DNA of 64,000 nt from Paenibacillaceae bacterium (GCA_004134985.1 REGQ01000009.1:148508-212507); one strand, 5' to 3'; positions 15,922 to 24,469 are shown, numbered from the stretch's first letter. The notes: generated by a model not told the origin, from the sequence alone. Made by a program: numbers and translations.

Positions 15922-16668
15922 GTGGCAGCGTTTTGCAACAAAGTGATCGTGGTTACCGGCGCAACCCGCGGCATTGGGAAAGCAACTGTATTAAGGTTCA
16001 TCGCAGAGGGGGCAATTGTTGCCGGGATCTATCTGAACAACGACGAGGCTGCACATCAACTGCAAGCGCAAGTGAATGCGGAGGGCGGGAATTTCATCGT
16101 ATACAAAGGCTCTGTGGCAGACCGCCTCTTCGTTGCCGAGGTTATGAAAGATGTGAACCGCCGTCTGGGGCGCCTGGACGTTCTTGTCAACAATGCGGGA
16201 CGGACGAATGACCAAATGGCCCTCTTCATGACTGAGGAACAGTGGCACGGAGTGCTTGACGTAAACTTTGTCGGCACCTGCAACTGTGCCCAGGAAGTTA
16301 TCCCGTATATGGCAAGCCAGGGCGGCGGGAGCATCGTAAATGTCGTTTCTGTCAGCGGGCTGCATGGCCGGGAGGGCCAAACGAATTATGCAGCTTCAAA
16401 AGGAGCGGTCATTGGTCTGAGCAAGCTGCTTGCCAGACGTTATGCATCAGATGGCATACAGGTCAATGCGATTGCTCCCGGCTTGATTGATACCGATATG
16501 GCCTTCGCGCTATCCGAAGAAAGACGGTCCGGTTTTCTCCGCCATACCGCTGCAGGACGGCTTGGCTCGGCCGAGGAGATTGCGAATGCGATTGCCTATC
16601 TTGCCAGCCCCCTGTCGGCTTACACTTCAGGGCATACATTGAAAATCGATGGCGGATTTTTGCAATAG
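15922..16668 (+). CDS. 3-oxoacyl-ACP reductase (FabG-like SDR)
   Basis: A 248-residue classical short-chain dehydrogenase: NADPH loop VTGATRGIGKAT, NNAGRT, catalytic Ser in VNVVSVSGLHG, and Tyr/Lys in NYAASKGAVIG. The C-terminus YTSGHTLKIDGGF is typical of FabG. The start is GTG 15922, one base after the ACP stop, with GAAGGG 12 nt upstream; in-frame starts inside the ACP gene are less likely. It would reduce the beta-keto group formed by the ketosynthase to a 3-hydroxyacyl-ACP. No dehydratase or enoyl reductase is encoded nearby. Confidence 0.93.
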   Translation: MAAFCNKVIVVTGATRGIGKATVLRFIAEGAIVAGIYLNNDEAAHQLQAQVNAEGGNFIVYKGSVADRLFVAEVMKDVNRRLGRLDVLVNNAGRTNDQMALFMTEEQWHGVLDVNFVGTCNCAQEVIPYMASQGGGSIVNVVSVSGLHGREGQTNYAASKGAVIGLSKLLARRYASDGIQVNAIAPGLIDTDMAFALSEERRSGFLRHTAAGRLGSAEEIANAIAYLASPLSAYTSGHTLKIDGGFLQ

Positions 16669-16707
16669 ACTGTTAAGAGGGGGGTTTTTGGGATCAAGAC
16701 CGCTTTT

Positions 16708-17421
16708 TTGCTTTATGATGACAGCCAGCCGTGCTTCGGAATTGCCAACTATTTGCTCGACAGGGGAATGACGGTTTCGATTCGGTTTACGACTGCCGAT
16801 CAATCGGAACAGTACAGTGATTCGCTGCCTGCTCATTGGCGTGAGCGCTGTGTGCCGATCATTGGGGAAGCCGAGACTTTGGAACAGGCTGAATTACAAG
16901 TGGCTTCTGCAGCTGCCGCAATGGATGGGCTGGATGTATACATTCACGGCAGCGAATGGGCAGACGAGAGCGAGCTGCTGGATAATGATCTTGTTCCATT
17001 CGCCCAGCATTTGAATCAACGTCTTCATGAGCTGTTTATGTTCAGTCGCGCGTCAGCAAGTGTAATGGCAAGGAAGCGTCAAGGCCAGATCATCGTTCCC
17101 ATGCTGTCTGATGCGCTTCATTATGCCGGATTTCCGTCTTCACCCGTCTATAATCAAGGCGCGCTATCGTTTGTGAAAAGCCTTGCTAAAGAGTTGGCGC
17201 CCTTCCGCGTCGCCGTCAATGCGTTTACTTTTGGCTACTGCCAGCTGCAGAGCACGGCTGCTTCGTCTCGCCCCAGCCGCGGCCGGTTCGATATCTATGC
17301 GCTTAAACCGCCGATCCCGGATGTGGAGGAAATGACGAAAGGGTTGGGGATGCTCCTTGATTACGGTTCAGGCATGAGTGGACAAAACATCAATTGGGGG
17401 TATGGCCTGCCCTCAGTTTGA
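16708..17421 (+). CDS. Degenerate SDR-fold protein (probable pseudo-ketoreductase)
   Basis: A protein of about 237-242 residues with an SDR-like Rossmann fold, but key residues are missing. The glycine loop TGxxxGIG is replaced by YDDSQPCFGIA, and the catalytic YxxxK reads YNQGA, without Lys. It may bind the ACP-linked intermediate or partner with FabG rather than catalyse. The start is unclear: the first canonical start in frame is TTG 16708, which cuts off the first beta strand (IKTAFLLYDD). The ribosome binding site AAGAGGGGGG at 16675-16684 is spaced correctly for the in-frame ATC at 16693. The frame is the same as the upstream fabG frame after its TAG. Confidence 0.75.
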   Translation: MLYDDSQPCFGIANYLLDRGMTVSIRFTTADQSEQYSDSLPAHWRERCVPIIGEAETLEQAELQVASAAAAMDGLDVYIHGSEWADESELLDNDLVPFAQHLNQRLHELFMFSRASASVMARKRQGQIIVPMLSDALHYAGFPSSPVYNQGALSFVKSLAKELAPFRVAVNAFTFGYCQLQSTAASSRPSRGRFDIYALKPPIPDVEEMTKGLGMLLDYGSGMSGQNINWGYGLPSV

Positions 17422-17452
17422 TTCACATCTTGGAGGAGGGCGGGCGCAGCGC

Positions 17453-17866
17453 ATGATGATTGGCATGGGTGCAGATTTATGCTGCTTGAAGCGATTTGAA
17501 AAGGTCATAAGAAGGGCTTCGCCGTTGTTTTTCAAGCGGCTGCTAAGCAGCTCTGAATTAGCGTGCATGGATGCCATTCAAGATGAGCAGGCCAAAACCA
17601 GATGGGTTGCCGGCGTATTTGCCCTCAAAGAAGCAGCGCTCAAGGCGTGCGGAACAGGCATCGACGGGCGATTTGCATTCCATTCCATAAGCACAGTGTC
17701 GTCTCCTGGCGGTGATCGGCAGCTGCAATTGCCGGAAGCATTGCTTGCCGAGTTGGGAGGGGAACTGCGCTGCCATATGGCGCTAGCCTATTCGGACAGC
17801 ATGGCATCTGCTTTTGTTATTATTGAGCGACTGCCTCACGGTAGTGCGCATTTGGATATTTTATAA
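17453..17866 (+). CDS. Holo-ACP synthase (4'-phosphopantetheinyl transferase, AcpS type)
   Basis: A 137-residue AcpS-type transferase. GMGADLCCLKRFEKV matches the N-terminal Mg-binding motif (GIGIDIVEIER in canonical AcpS), and GVFALKEAALKACGTGI matches the FAAKEAxxKALGTGI catalytic motif with Glu and Lys retained. It transfers phosphopantetheine from CoA to the Ser of a carrier protein. The start is ATG 17453 behind GGAGGAGGG. Housekeeping acpS usually lies elsewhere, so this copy is probably dedicated to the cluster ACP at 15621. Confidence 0.9.
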   Translation: MMIGMGADLCCLKRFEKVIRRASPLFFKRLLSSSELACMDAIQDEQAKTRWVAGVFALKEAALKACGTGIDGRFAFHSISTVSSPGGDRQLQLPEALLAELGGELRCHMALAYSDSMASAFVIIERLPHGSAHLDIL

Positions 17867-17881
17867 AAGGGGCCGCGCCAT

Positions 17882-18094
17882 ATGAGAAATCATCGCAGCG
17901 AGGATGAACAGAATGAAGAAGAATTGTCAGAGACCGAGCTGGAAGAGGTTGTTGGAGGGCTGGCGACCGTCCCTATTCCATTGTGCAAACATTGCGGGCA
18001 GCGGGTTGCTGTGCATGAGATGAAAGTATGTGCGGCATGTTTCCGGAAAGTTCATGCCACCCCCAATTATGATGGCGAGGGCACCCAAACATGA
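17882..18094 (+). CDS. Second double-glycine peptide with two CxxC pairs
   Basis: A 70-residue peptide. The short acidic leader (26 residues) ends ELSETELEEVVGG, very close to DELTETELEAVAGG of the NHLP precursor at 10427, so the same C39 protease should cut after Gly26. The 44-residue core LATVPIPLCKHCGQ..KVCAACFRKV..EGTQT has four Cys in two CxxC pairs 16 residues apart, like a zinc ribbon or a di-disulfide peptide. It lacks the nitrile-hydratase-like leader domain altogether. AAAAGGGG precedes the ATG. It overlaps the next gene by ATGA, so it is part of the operon. I do not recognise the core. Confidence 0.75.
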   Translation: MRNHRSEDEQNEEELSETELEEVVGGLATVPIPLCKHCGQRVAVHEMKVCAACFRKVHATPNYDGEGTQT

Positions 18095-19011
18095 TCAGTA
18101 AATACAGTCTGCTGGGGCTGAAGCTGCTGATCGTTATGCTATGGGGTGCTTTTGCTGCCTCCTGCTCTCTAAAGGGTTCTGAGGATGCATTGCCGATTGA
18201 AAACCAGTTTCTGGGACAAACGGAGCCGAAAATATTCAAACCTACAGCGTATACGGACGAGCAGCTGGCGAATTATCCGGATGAAGTCAGTCGTATTCTT
18301 CGGGCTGGCAAGCTGAGAGTAGCCGTTTATCAAAAAGACAGATATCCGTTTTTTTATGAGGATGATAAAGGGGAGCTTCGGGGGAGTGACATCGACTTGG
18401 CCCGCGATCTCGCGCATCAATTCGGTGTGGAAGTCGAGTTTCTGAGAAGCGCAGGCTCTTTTAATGAAGTGATTGAGCAGTTGGCTGCCGGTGAGGCTGA
18501 TATCGCTGTCTCGAAACTTAGCATGACGCTGGCGCGCGCAAGGAAGGTTTTGTTCTCAGACCCCTATCTGGTTTTAAAGCAGACTTTGCTGATTAACCGC
18601 TTGAAGCTTGCCGAACTGGCTCGCGCCAACGATCATCCACTCGCAGTCATTCGGGTTTCGGGAGAGCGGATCGGAGTGGTCGAGGGCACCTCTTATCCTG
18701 CATTCGCCAAAGAGCTGTTTCCGGACCAGCAGCAGGCTGCCTATACAAACGGCGCTTCCATGATTGCTGCTGTTCAGTCAGGCGAAGTGCTTGCCGCAAT
18801 CTATGATGAATTTGAACTAAGCACCTATCAGAAGATGAATCCTTCCAGCTCTTTGCATATGCAATATCTTTCATTGGAAAATCAGAGTGATCCTATCGCG
18901 ATTGCAGTTGCGCCGGACCTGCCCCACCTCCATCGCTGGATCAATACCTACTTGCTGCTGCATCAAGGCTATGTGGATCATCTTTTAAAAAAGTATGAAA
19001 TTATCAATTAA
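18091..19011 (+). CDS. Family 3 extracellular solute-binding lipoprotein
   Basis: A 306-residue amino-acid-type binding protein. The signal peptide ends in FAASC with lipobox Cys25. The domain body shows LRVAVYQKDRYPFFYEDDKG, GSDIDLARDLAHQFGVEVEF, IEQLAAGEADIAVSKLSMT and VEGTSYPAFAKELF, the standard SBP_bac_3 pattern. No permease or ATPase gene follows. The start codon overlaps the stop of the Cys-rich peptide gene. Next to the hybrid kinase it could serve as an external sensor subunit; the same may apply to the LivJ-like lipoprotein at the other end of the cluster. The role is inference. Confidence 0.85.
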   Translation: MISKYSLLGLKLLIVMLWGAFAASCSLKGSEDALPIENQFLGQTEPKIFKPTAYTDEQLANYPDEVSRILRAGKLRVAVYQKDRYPFFYEDDKGELRGSDIDLARDLAHQFGVEVEFLRSAGSFNEVIEQLAAGEADIAVSKLSMTLARARKVLFSDPYLVLKQTLLINRLKLAELARANDHPLAVIRVSGERIGVVEGTSYPAFAKELFPDQQQAAYTNGASMIAAVQSGEVLAAIYDEFELSTYQKMNPSSSLHMQYLSLENQSDPIAIAVAPDLPHLHRWINTYLLLHQGYVDHLLKKYEIIN

Positions 19012-19071
19012 GCAGGTTGCGTGCAGGAAGTTATGGTATGGTTAGGCTAGGCAAGTTGTGAAGAGGCCGCT

Positions 19072-22000
19072 ATGGAGGTTGTCGTGTTGAGGGGAAAACG
19101 CCTGTTAATCATCTGTGTTATTGTACCGGTCATGCTCGCAGCGGTTGCACTGGCTGCGCTAATATCTGCCGACTCGTCATGGGATAACGGAAGCCGTGAA
19201 GCGGTACTGGGAAAGCTGTCATTGACTGCGAGCGACCTCGAACTCGAAGATGGAATCAAGTTGAATGGCCAGTGGGAATTTTACAACGGACAGCTGCTGG
19301 AACCGCAGGATTTCGCTCGCGGCGCTGTGGATCAAGGCAGTTACATAGAGGTGCCGAGCAGTTGGGAAGGGGCTGTCATTGACGGGGAAACGTTGACCAA
19401 CAGAGGGTATGCAACCTATCGCCTCACTGTCCAATTACCCCCGCAGTCGCCTGCGCTTGGGCTTGAAACCCGGATGGTTACCTCCGCTCATCGGCTGTGG
19501 ATCAATGGGGAACTGACTGCCGAGAACGGTATTGTCGGAACAAGCAGGGACGAGGCGACCCCTTTGGTTGTGCCGAGACTCGTACGGCTGGATTCGACAG
19601 CGGGCGAGGTGGAAATCGTCATGCAAGTGTCCAATTTTACACAGCGCAAGGCGGGGGTGCTTGCTCCGGCAGTCATTGGGGATTATAACGGGCTGGAACG
19701 GCAAATGAAGCAAAAGCTCGTGACGGAAAGCATACTGAGCGGCTGTATCGTCATCATGGGACTGTACCACATGGTGTTATTTTTGCTGCTGCGCAGAAAC
19801 TCTGAATCGCTGCTGTTTGGTTTGATCTGTATTTTGCTCGCAATGAAAAACAGTTCACATGGCGAAATGTCGCTGGCGGTATTTTTTCAACATATAACAG
19901 ACAATGTGCTGATTAAAGTGGAATACATCGGATTTTTGGGAAGTACACCGATGTTTGTCCTGTTTATCTGCTACAGCTTCCCCGGGCAAATGCCACGTTG
20001 GTTATGCAGATTGCTATGGATTCCGGGCGTATTGTTTACGCTGTTTATTTTGGTTTCTCCCGTATATGTATTTACTGAATTAGCGGTGTTTTTTCAAATT
20101 TATGCTGTCATTACAGGTGTCATATTGCTTCAGTATATTTTCAGGGCTGCAATCAAGGGGAGGGCAGGCGGCAGGCTGATGGCAATGGGGGCTATCGTTT
20201 TTTTTATTACCGTCGTCAATGATATTTTGCGCAGCAACGGGACGGTTAAGACGGGTATTTACTTCCCATACGGCCTGTTGTTCCTCATTATTTGCCTGTC
20301 GATCATTCTCTCGATGAAGTTCTCCCGCGCGTTCAAAACGATTGAGCGCTTGTCTGCACGCCTGCTCGATCTTGACAAGGTGAAGGATGAATTTTTGGCC
20401 AATACCTCGCATGAGCTTCGCACGCCGCTTAATGGAATGGTTGGGCTTGCCCAATCGCTGCTTTACAATGCCAAAGATAAATTGGACGCTTCCCAGGTTC
20501 TTCACCTGAATATGATCATATCCAGCGGCCAGCGCATGGCTTATTTGATTAATGACATTCTGGACTATTCCCGTTTGGCCAACAATGATATTCGCCTGAA
20601 TATGGTCAGTGTTGATCTGCATCAGCTTGTGCAAGTGGTGCTTACGATCGTCAAGCCGCTAACCGAGGGGCGGGATTTGCTGATGAGCAATGAAGTTCCG
20701 CCTGATTTCCCTGCTATTGAGGCAGATGAGAACAGGCTGCAGCAAATTATTTTCAACCTGATCGGCAATGCGATCAAATATACGCCGGCAGGAAAAGTAA
20801 TCATCGGTGCGGTACAGCGGAATGAAGTTGTTGAAATCTATGTGATGGATACCGGAATTGGCATACCGGAAAGTGAATACGAGACGATTTTTAAACCGTT
20901 TGAACAGTTTGGCGATCAGAATGAAACAGGCTCAGGACTCGGACTGAAAATTACGAAGCAGCTTGTCGAGCTTCATAAGGGGAACATTACGCTGCATTCT
21001 CAGGTGGGCGTTGGTTCGCGATTCAGCTTCACCATACCGAAGCATGCAATACAAAGACAACACCAAACACAGCCTAAACTGGCTGCGCGCAATGCAGTGA
21101 AAGAAGTGATTGCTTACGGAAAGGATGAAATCGCCGCAGGTAATGATGCGGTCGCACGGCAGGCAGCCAACCATTCTGGAGACAACCCTCCGGCCAAACC
21201 TTACCGTCTGCTTGTGGTTGATGATGAACCGGTCAATTTGCAGGTGGTGATCCAGCAGCTGTCCTCATTGCATTGTATTGTCGATACAGCTGCAAGCGGC
21301 GAGCAGGTGGCCGCTCGGGTCAAAGATCTGCAGCAATATGACCTGGTCATTGCGGATTTAATGATGACTGGGATGTCAGGATATGAATTATGCCAGTTGA
21401 TCAGACGCAGCTATACGCTCTATGATTTGCCGATTCTGATCATGACCGCGAGCAACAGGGAAGACACCCTTGTAGCGGGTTTCAACGCAGGGGCCAATGA
21501 TTACATCTCAAAGCCATTTGGGCGAAATGAATTGTTCAGCCGTGTCCGTACGCTCATTCTGCTGAAGCGTGCGGTTCAGGAGGTCAGCCTGAATGCAGAC
21601 GAGCTTGCAAGTTTGAATTCGCAGCTCACGGAGCTTAACGCCAGCCTCGAGCGACGTATTCAGGAACGCACTGTGGAACTCGGACAGACCAACGAAGTGC
21701 TGGAACATCGCAACAAAGAGCTGCACCGGCTTGAACTGGCCCGAAGGCGGTTGCTCAGCGATGTCTCCCATGAGCTGCGCACGCCGATGACAGCGATCCA
21801 AGGTTATGTAGAAGCGATTGTCTCCGGGCTTGTGGACGATGAAAAACTTAAAAAAAGATATTTGCAAATGGTTCTGTCCAAAGCGCTTGGCCTGAACCGG
21901 CTCATTCAGGATCTGTTTGAATTGTCCAGGCTGGAATCGCGGCGCACAGAAATGGTGTTCGAAATTACGCCGTTGGATAAGCTGGTTGCGTACATCAAGG

Positions 22001-22467
22001 AGAAATTCATGCTTGATACACTGCAGGCCGGTTTGAAATATCATTTTCATGTGTCGTTCGATGTCCGGTTGCTTCCGGTCTATCAGGTTATTATTGATCT
22101 GGACAGAATTAATCAGGTGCTGACGAATCTGGTGTTCAATGCGATTCAGCACACAGCGCCTGGCGGAGAAATTCGAATTTCATGCGATATTGTGGAAAAA
22201 GACATCAGTGATGAGTCCGAGGGTGAATTTGTCATTCATGTTCAAGATACGGGGAGCGGCATCCATCAGGATTCCCTTCCGCTGGTGTTTGACCGCTTTT
22301 ACCGTGAACCCAATAAGGAGCAAGCTTCCGGCCATCAAGGCAGCGGGATTGGTCTGGCCATTGCCAAAGAGATCGTTCAATACCATGATGGTCTGATTGA
22401 AGTGACAAGCGTCGTAGGACAAGGAAGCACCTTCTCGTTTACGCTGCCTTTATATAAGTTTGATTAA
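19072..22467 (+). CDS. Hybrid histidine kinase: 7TM-DISM, HK, receiver, second HK
   Basis: A 1131-residue sensor. An N-terminal signal-anchor helix (about 5-25) is followed by an extracellular jelly-roll region (about 60-200, DISMED2-like), then seven transmembrane helices (about 220-425). The first kinase module has phospho-acceptor His447 (ANTSHELRTPLNG) and an HATPase domain (GSGLGLKITKQLV). A receiver domain has Asp762 (IADLMMTGM). After a coiled coil comes a second kinase module with His900 (SDVSHELRTPMTA) and its own HATPase (GSGIGLAIAKEIV). It starts with ATG 19072; a GTG at 19084 is an alternative. As last gene of the cluster it may sense the product or envelope state. The only unpaired response regulator nearby is at 2043. 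Confidence 0.93.
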   Translation: MEVVVLRGKRLLIICVIVPVMLAAVALAALISADSSWDNGSREAVLGKLSLTASDLELEDGIKLNGQWEFYNGQLLEPQDFARGAVDQGSYIEVPSSWEGAVIDGETLTNRGYATYRLTVQLPPQSPALGLETRMVTSAHRLWINGELTAENGIVGTSRDEATPLVVPRLVRLDSTAGEVEIVMQVSNFTQRKAGVLAPAVIGDYNGLERQMKQKLVTESILSGCIVIMGLYHMVLFLLLRRNSESLLFGLICILLAMKNSSHGEMSLAVFFQHITDNVLIKVEYIGFLGSTPMFVLFICYSFPGQMPRWLCRLLWIPGVLFTLFILVSPVYVFTELAVFFQIYAVITGVILLQYIFRAAIKGRAGGRLMAMGAIVFFITVVNDILRSNGTVKTGIYFPYGLLFLIICLSIILSMKFSRAFKTIERLSARLLDLDKVKDEFLANTSHELRTPLNGMVGLAQSLLYNAKDKLDASQVLHLNMIISSGQRMAYLINDILDYSRLANNDIRLNMVSVDLHQLVQVVLTIVKPLTEGRDLLMSNEVPPDFPAIEADENRLQQIIFNLIGNAIKYTPAGKVIIGAVQRNEVVEIYVMDTGIGIPESEYETIFKPFEQFGDQNETGSGLGLKITKQLVELHKGNITLHSQVGVGSRFSFTIPKHAIQRQHQTQPKLAARNAVKEVIAYGKDEIAAGNDAVARQAANHSGDNPPAKPYRLLVVDDEPVNLQVVIQQLSSLHCIVDTAASGEQVAARVKDLQQYDLVIADLMMTGMSGYELCQLIRRSYTLYDLPILIMTASNREDTLVAGFNAGANDYISKPFGRNELFSRVRTLILLKRAVQEVSLNADELASLNSQLTELNASLERRIQERTVELGQTNEVLEHRNKELHRLELARRRLLSDVSHELRTPMTAIQGYVEAIVSGLVDDEKLKKRYLQMVLSKALGLNRLIQDLFELSRLESRRTEMVFEITPLDKLVAYIKEKFMLDTLQAGLKYHFHVSFDVRLLPVYQVIIDLDRINQVLTNLVFNAIQHTAPGGEIRISCDIVEKDISDESEGEFVIHVQDTGSGIHQDSLPLVFDRFYREPNKEQASGHQGSGIGLAIAKEIVQYHDGLIEVTSVVGQGSTFSFTLPLYKFD

Positions 22468-22591
22468 GGGGAATGAGCTGGTGCAGTACCTTGGATTAGA
22501 GGCTCGAACGTACGTTTGTGCTATTTCATTCACTTTATGTTATGATAGTTATATTATTATGATAACTAAAATGACATAAGGGGTGGGTGTA

Positions 22592-23314
22592 TTGAATATT
22601 TTGCTGCTCAAACATTATGATTTTGATGATATCGGTGCCTTCAGCGAGTGGGCAGCGCTTTATCATCATCGCTTAATTGTCCGCGACCCTGCTGCCGGGC
22701 TTGAACTTGAACTGCTTGCATCCATTGATTCACTTATTATATTGGGTGGGCCGATGAGCGTTTATCAAGAGGAACGCTATCCTTGGCTGAAGGAAGAAAA
22801 ACGGTTTGTTCTGGAAGCTGTCCAGCGCAAGAAGCGCGTTCTCGGCATTTGTCTTGGCGCGCAATTGCTGGCGGAAGTGTTGGGGGGCAAGGTTTATCGA
22901 CATCTGCATAAAGAGATCGGCTGGCATCGGATTGAACGGACGGGGGAGTCGCATCCGTTTTTGGCTGATTTGCCGGATGTTTTTTATTCTTTTCAGTGGC
23001 ATGAAGATGTGTTCGATTTGCCGCCTGGGGCCACGTGGTTGGCATATTCGACGGCCTGCAGCAACCAGGCTTTTTCATACGGGGAGCATGTCGTTGGGCT
23101 GCAATTTCATTTGGAAGCGACGCCTGAGTGTATCGAATTAATGCTCCATCATTGGCGGTCAGCGTTGGTTACCGGGGAATTTATACAACCGGCTGAGCAA
23201 ATTCGCAGCGAATTGGGCCGCAGCGTTGAATCTTTCCGCATGCTGCACCGTATTCTGGATTTGCTGCATGAGCGGGAACTGAGCGGCGAGGCGCGAAGCG
23301 AATGCGCGGGGTAG
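22592..23314 (+). CDS. Class I glutamine amidotransferase
   Basis: A 240-residue GATase1 protein with the catalytic triad visible: Cys in VLGICLGAQLL, His and Glu in LQFHLEATPE. GGPMSVY forms the oxyanion loop. The length and the absence of a synthetase domain match the stand-alone GMP synthase-like or gamma-glutamyl hydrolase group. I chose TTG 22592 (MNILLLKHYDFDD) because AAGGGGTG sits six nt before it; the GTG at 22583 lies inside that site. The physiological substrate cannot be told from sequence. Confidence 0.87.
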   Translation: MNILLLKHYDFDDIGAFSEWAALYHHRLIVRDPAAGLELELLASIDSLIILGGPMSVYQEERYPWLKEEKRFVLEAVQRKKRVLGICLGAQLLAEVLGGKVYRHLHKEIGWHRIERTGESHPFLADLPDVFYSFQWHEDVFDLPPGATWLAYSTACSNQAFSYGEHVVGLQFHLEATPECIELMLHHWRSALVTGEFIQPAEQIRSELGRSVESFRMLHRILDLLHERELSGEARSECAG

Positions 23315-23400
23315 CCTAACTTAATTTACCTAGAAAATTGTTGCCAAAACCGAACTCATGAAATATACTATTGTAAAATTATGTAACGGCGTGAAGCACA

Positions 23401-23455
23401 TGCCGCTTTGATTACGTGGAATCTCTTGCGATTCCGGATCAAAGCGGCATTTTTG
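23401..23455 (+). terminator. Hairpin terminator
   Basis: The stem TGCCGCTTTGAT / ATCAAAGCGGCA (12 bp, long loop) is followed by TTTTTGATTTTT. It ends the amidotransferase transcript and lies 30 nt before the next gene's start. Confidence 0.75.
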
Positions 23456-23484
23456 ATTTTTCAGATCGAAAGGAGGGAGTATTA

Positions 23485-24141
23485 ATGAGTGGTTTTGAGA
23501 CGAAGGTGAAGCAATGGCTTCACGATCAACTTGCTGTAGAAAAAAATCCGAGAAGACGCGAAATACTCCAAAAGGAAATTGGACACGGCACGAAAGCGTT
23601 TTTGAGAACGATTTGGTATCCTGCTGTAGGTAACTTTAATCATTTATATGCGGAATGGGAAGTTCGGGATTATGGCAACCGATGTCGTTATCTGGATCTT
23701 GCCTATATGCCCGGTAAAGCCAAAGGCTGCATCGAAATCCACGGTTACCGATCTCACGCCAGAGATATTGAATCATGGAGGTTCAAGGATTTGTGCAAGA
23801 AACAAGCGTACCTCGTATTGGACGATTGGCTGTTCCTACCTGTTGCGTACTTGTCGATCGAGGAAGAACCGGAGGTTATCAAGCAGATGGCTCTGTCCTT
23901 TGTCGGTAAGTTTGTGTCCATGTCAACCAATCATTCGCTCAGTTGGATTGAAGCAGAGACTTTGCGGTTTGCGCGTGGCGTCATTCGACCTTTTCGCTCC
24001 GATGAACTTGCCTTGCACCTGAATCGATCCACTAGACAGACGAGACGTATTTTAGACAAGCTTGTGGAAATGAATGTTTTAATTGTCCACAATGGACAGC
24101 AGCGTTACCGTACCTATCAAGTGGTCATTCATGACCGTTAG
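23485..24141 (+). CDS. Nuclease-fold plus winged-helix protein of unknown function
   Basis: A 218-residue protein. The middle part (YLDLAYMPGKAKGCIEIHG then RFKDLCKKQAYLVLDDW) has the D..ExH pattern and strand order of a PD-(D/E)XK-like nuclease fold. The C-terminal 50 residues (FRSDELALHLNRSTRQTRRIL) form a winged-helix-like DNA-binding region. The start is ATG 23485 after AAAGGAGGGAG. Its last codons form one copy of the GGTCATTCATGACC palindrome that is repeated three more times downstream. I do not recognise the family with certainty. A DNA-binding role at those palindromes is speculation. Confidence 0.6.
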   Translation: MSGFETKVKQWLHDQLAVEKNPRRREILQKEIGHGTKAFLRTIWYPAVGNFNHLYAEWEVRDYGNRCRYLDLAYMPGKAKGCIEIHGYRSHARDIESWRFKDLCKKQAYLVLDDWLFLPVAYLSIEEEPEVIKQMALSFVGKFVSMSTNHSLSWIEAETLRFARGVIRPFRSDELALHLNRSTRQTRRILDKLVEMNVLIVHNGQQRYRTYQVVIHDR

Positions 24142-24298
24142 AGCAAAAATAAAGTAAATTCACTGTATTTATGGACACTAATGACCATTAGAAGAAAACT
24201 TCACGTTTTTTCTTGACAATTCCCTCTCTTATGGACACTAATGTCCATAAGAGAGCCAGAATTTCGAATAATCGACGCTAACGGTCACTAATGTCCGA
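24123..24298. repeat. Array of four TGGACACTAATGTCCA-type palindromes
   Basis: Copies lie at about 24123-24141 (overlapping the stop codon of the preceding gene), 24169-24191, 24225-24256 and 24278-24297. The third is a perfect 14-bp stem (CTCTCTTATGGACA, loop CTAA, then the complement). The others keep the ACTAATG centre with GGAC/GTCC or GGTC/GACC arms. They could be operators, RNA hairpins or a REP-like family. Confidence 0.75.
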
Positions 24299-24442
24299 AT
24301 GATTAGGTACAACAATCACATTCAGACGCCGTCGGGATTATTGGACTAAAACTACTTTCCAGCGATCAGAAATAGTTCATCTTCGTATTTCTGAACTTGC
24401 GCAAAGTAAATATGGTTTTATATCAAGCAGCCTGACGGGTCG

Positions 24443-24469
24443 GCAGCCGTTCGTTAGCGGAACGGCTGC
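24443..24469. repeat. Perfect 10-bp inverted repeat
   Basis: GCAGCCGTTC / GAACGGCTGC with a 7-nt loop in the 750-bp gap before cysJ. No T run follows, so it is not a clear terminator. The rest of the gap between 24300 and 24520 shows nothing I can name. Confidence 0.5.
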
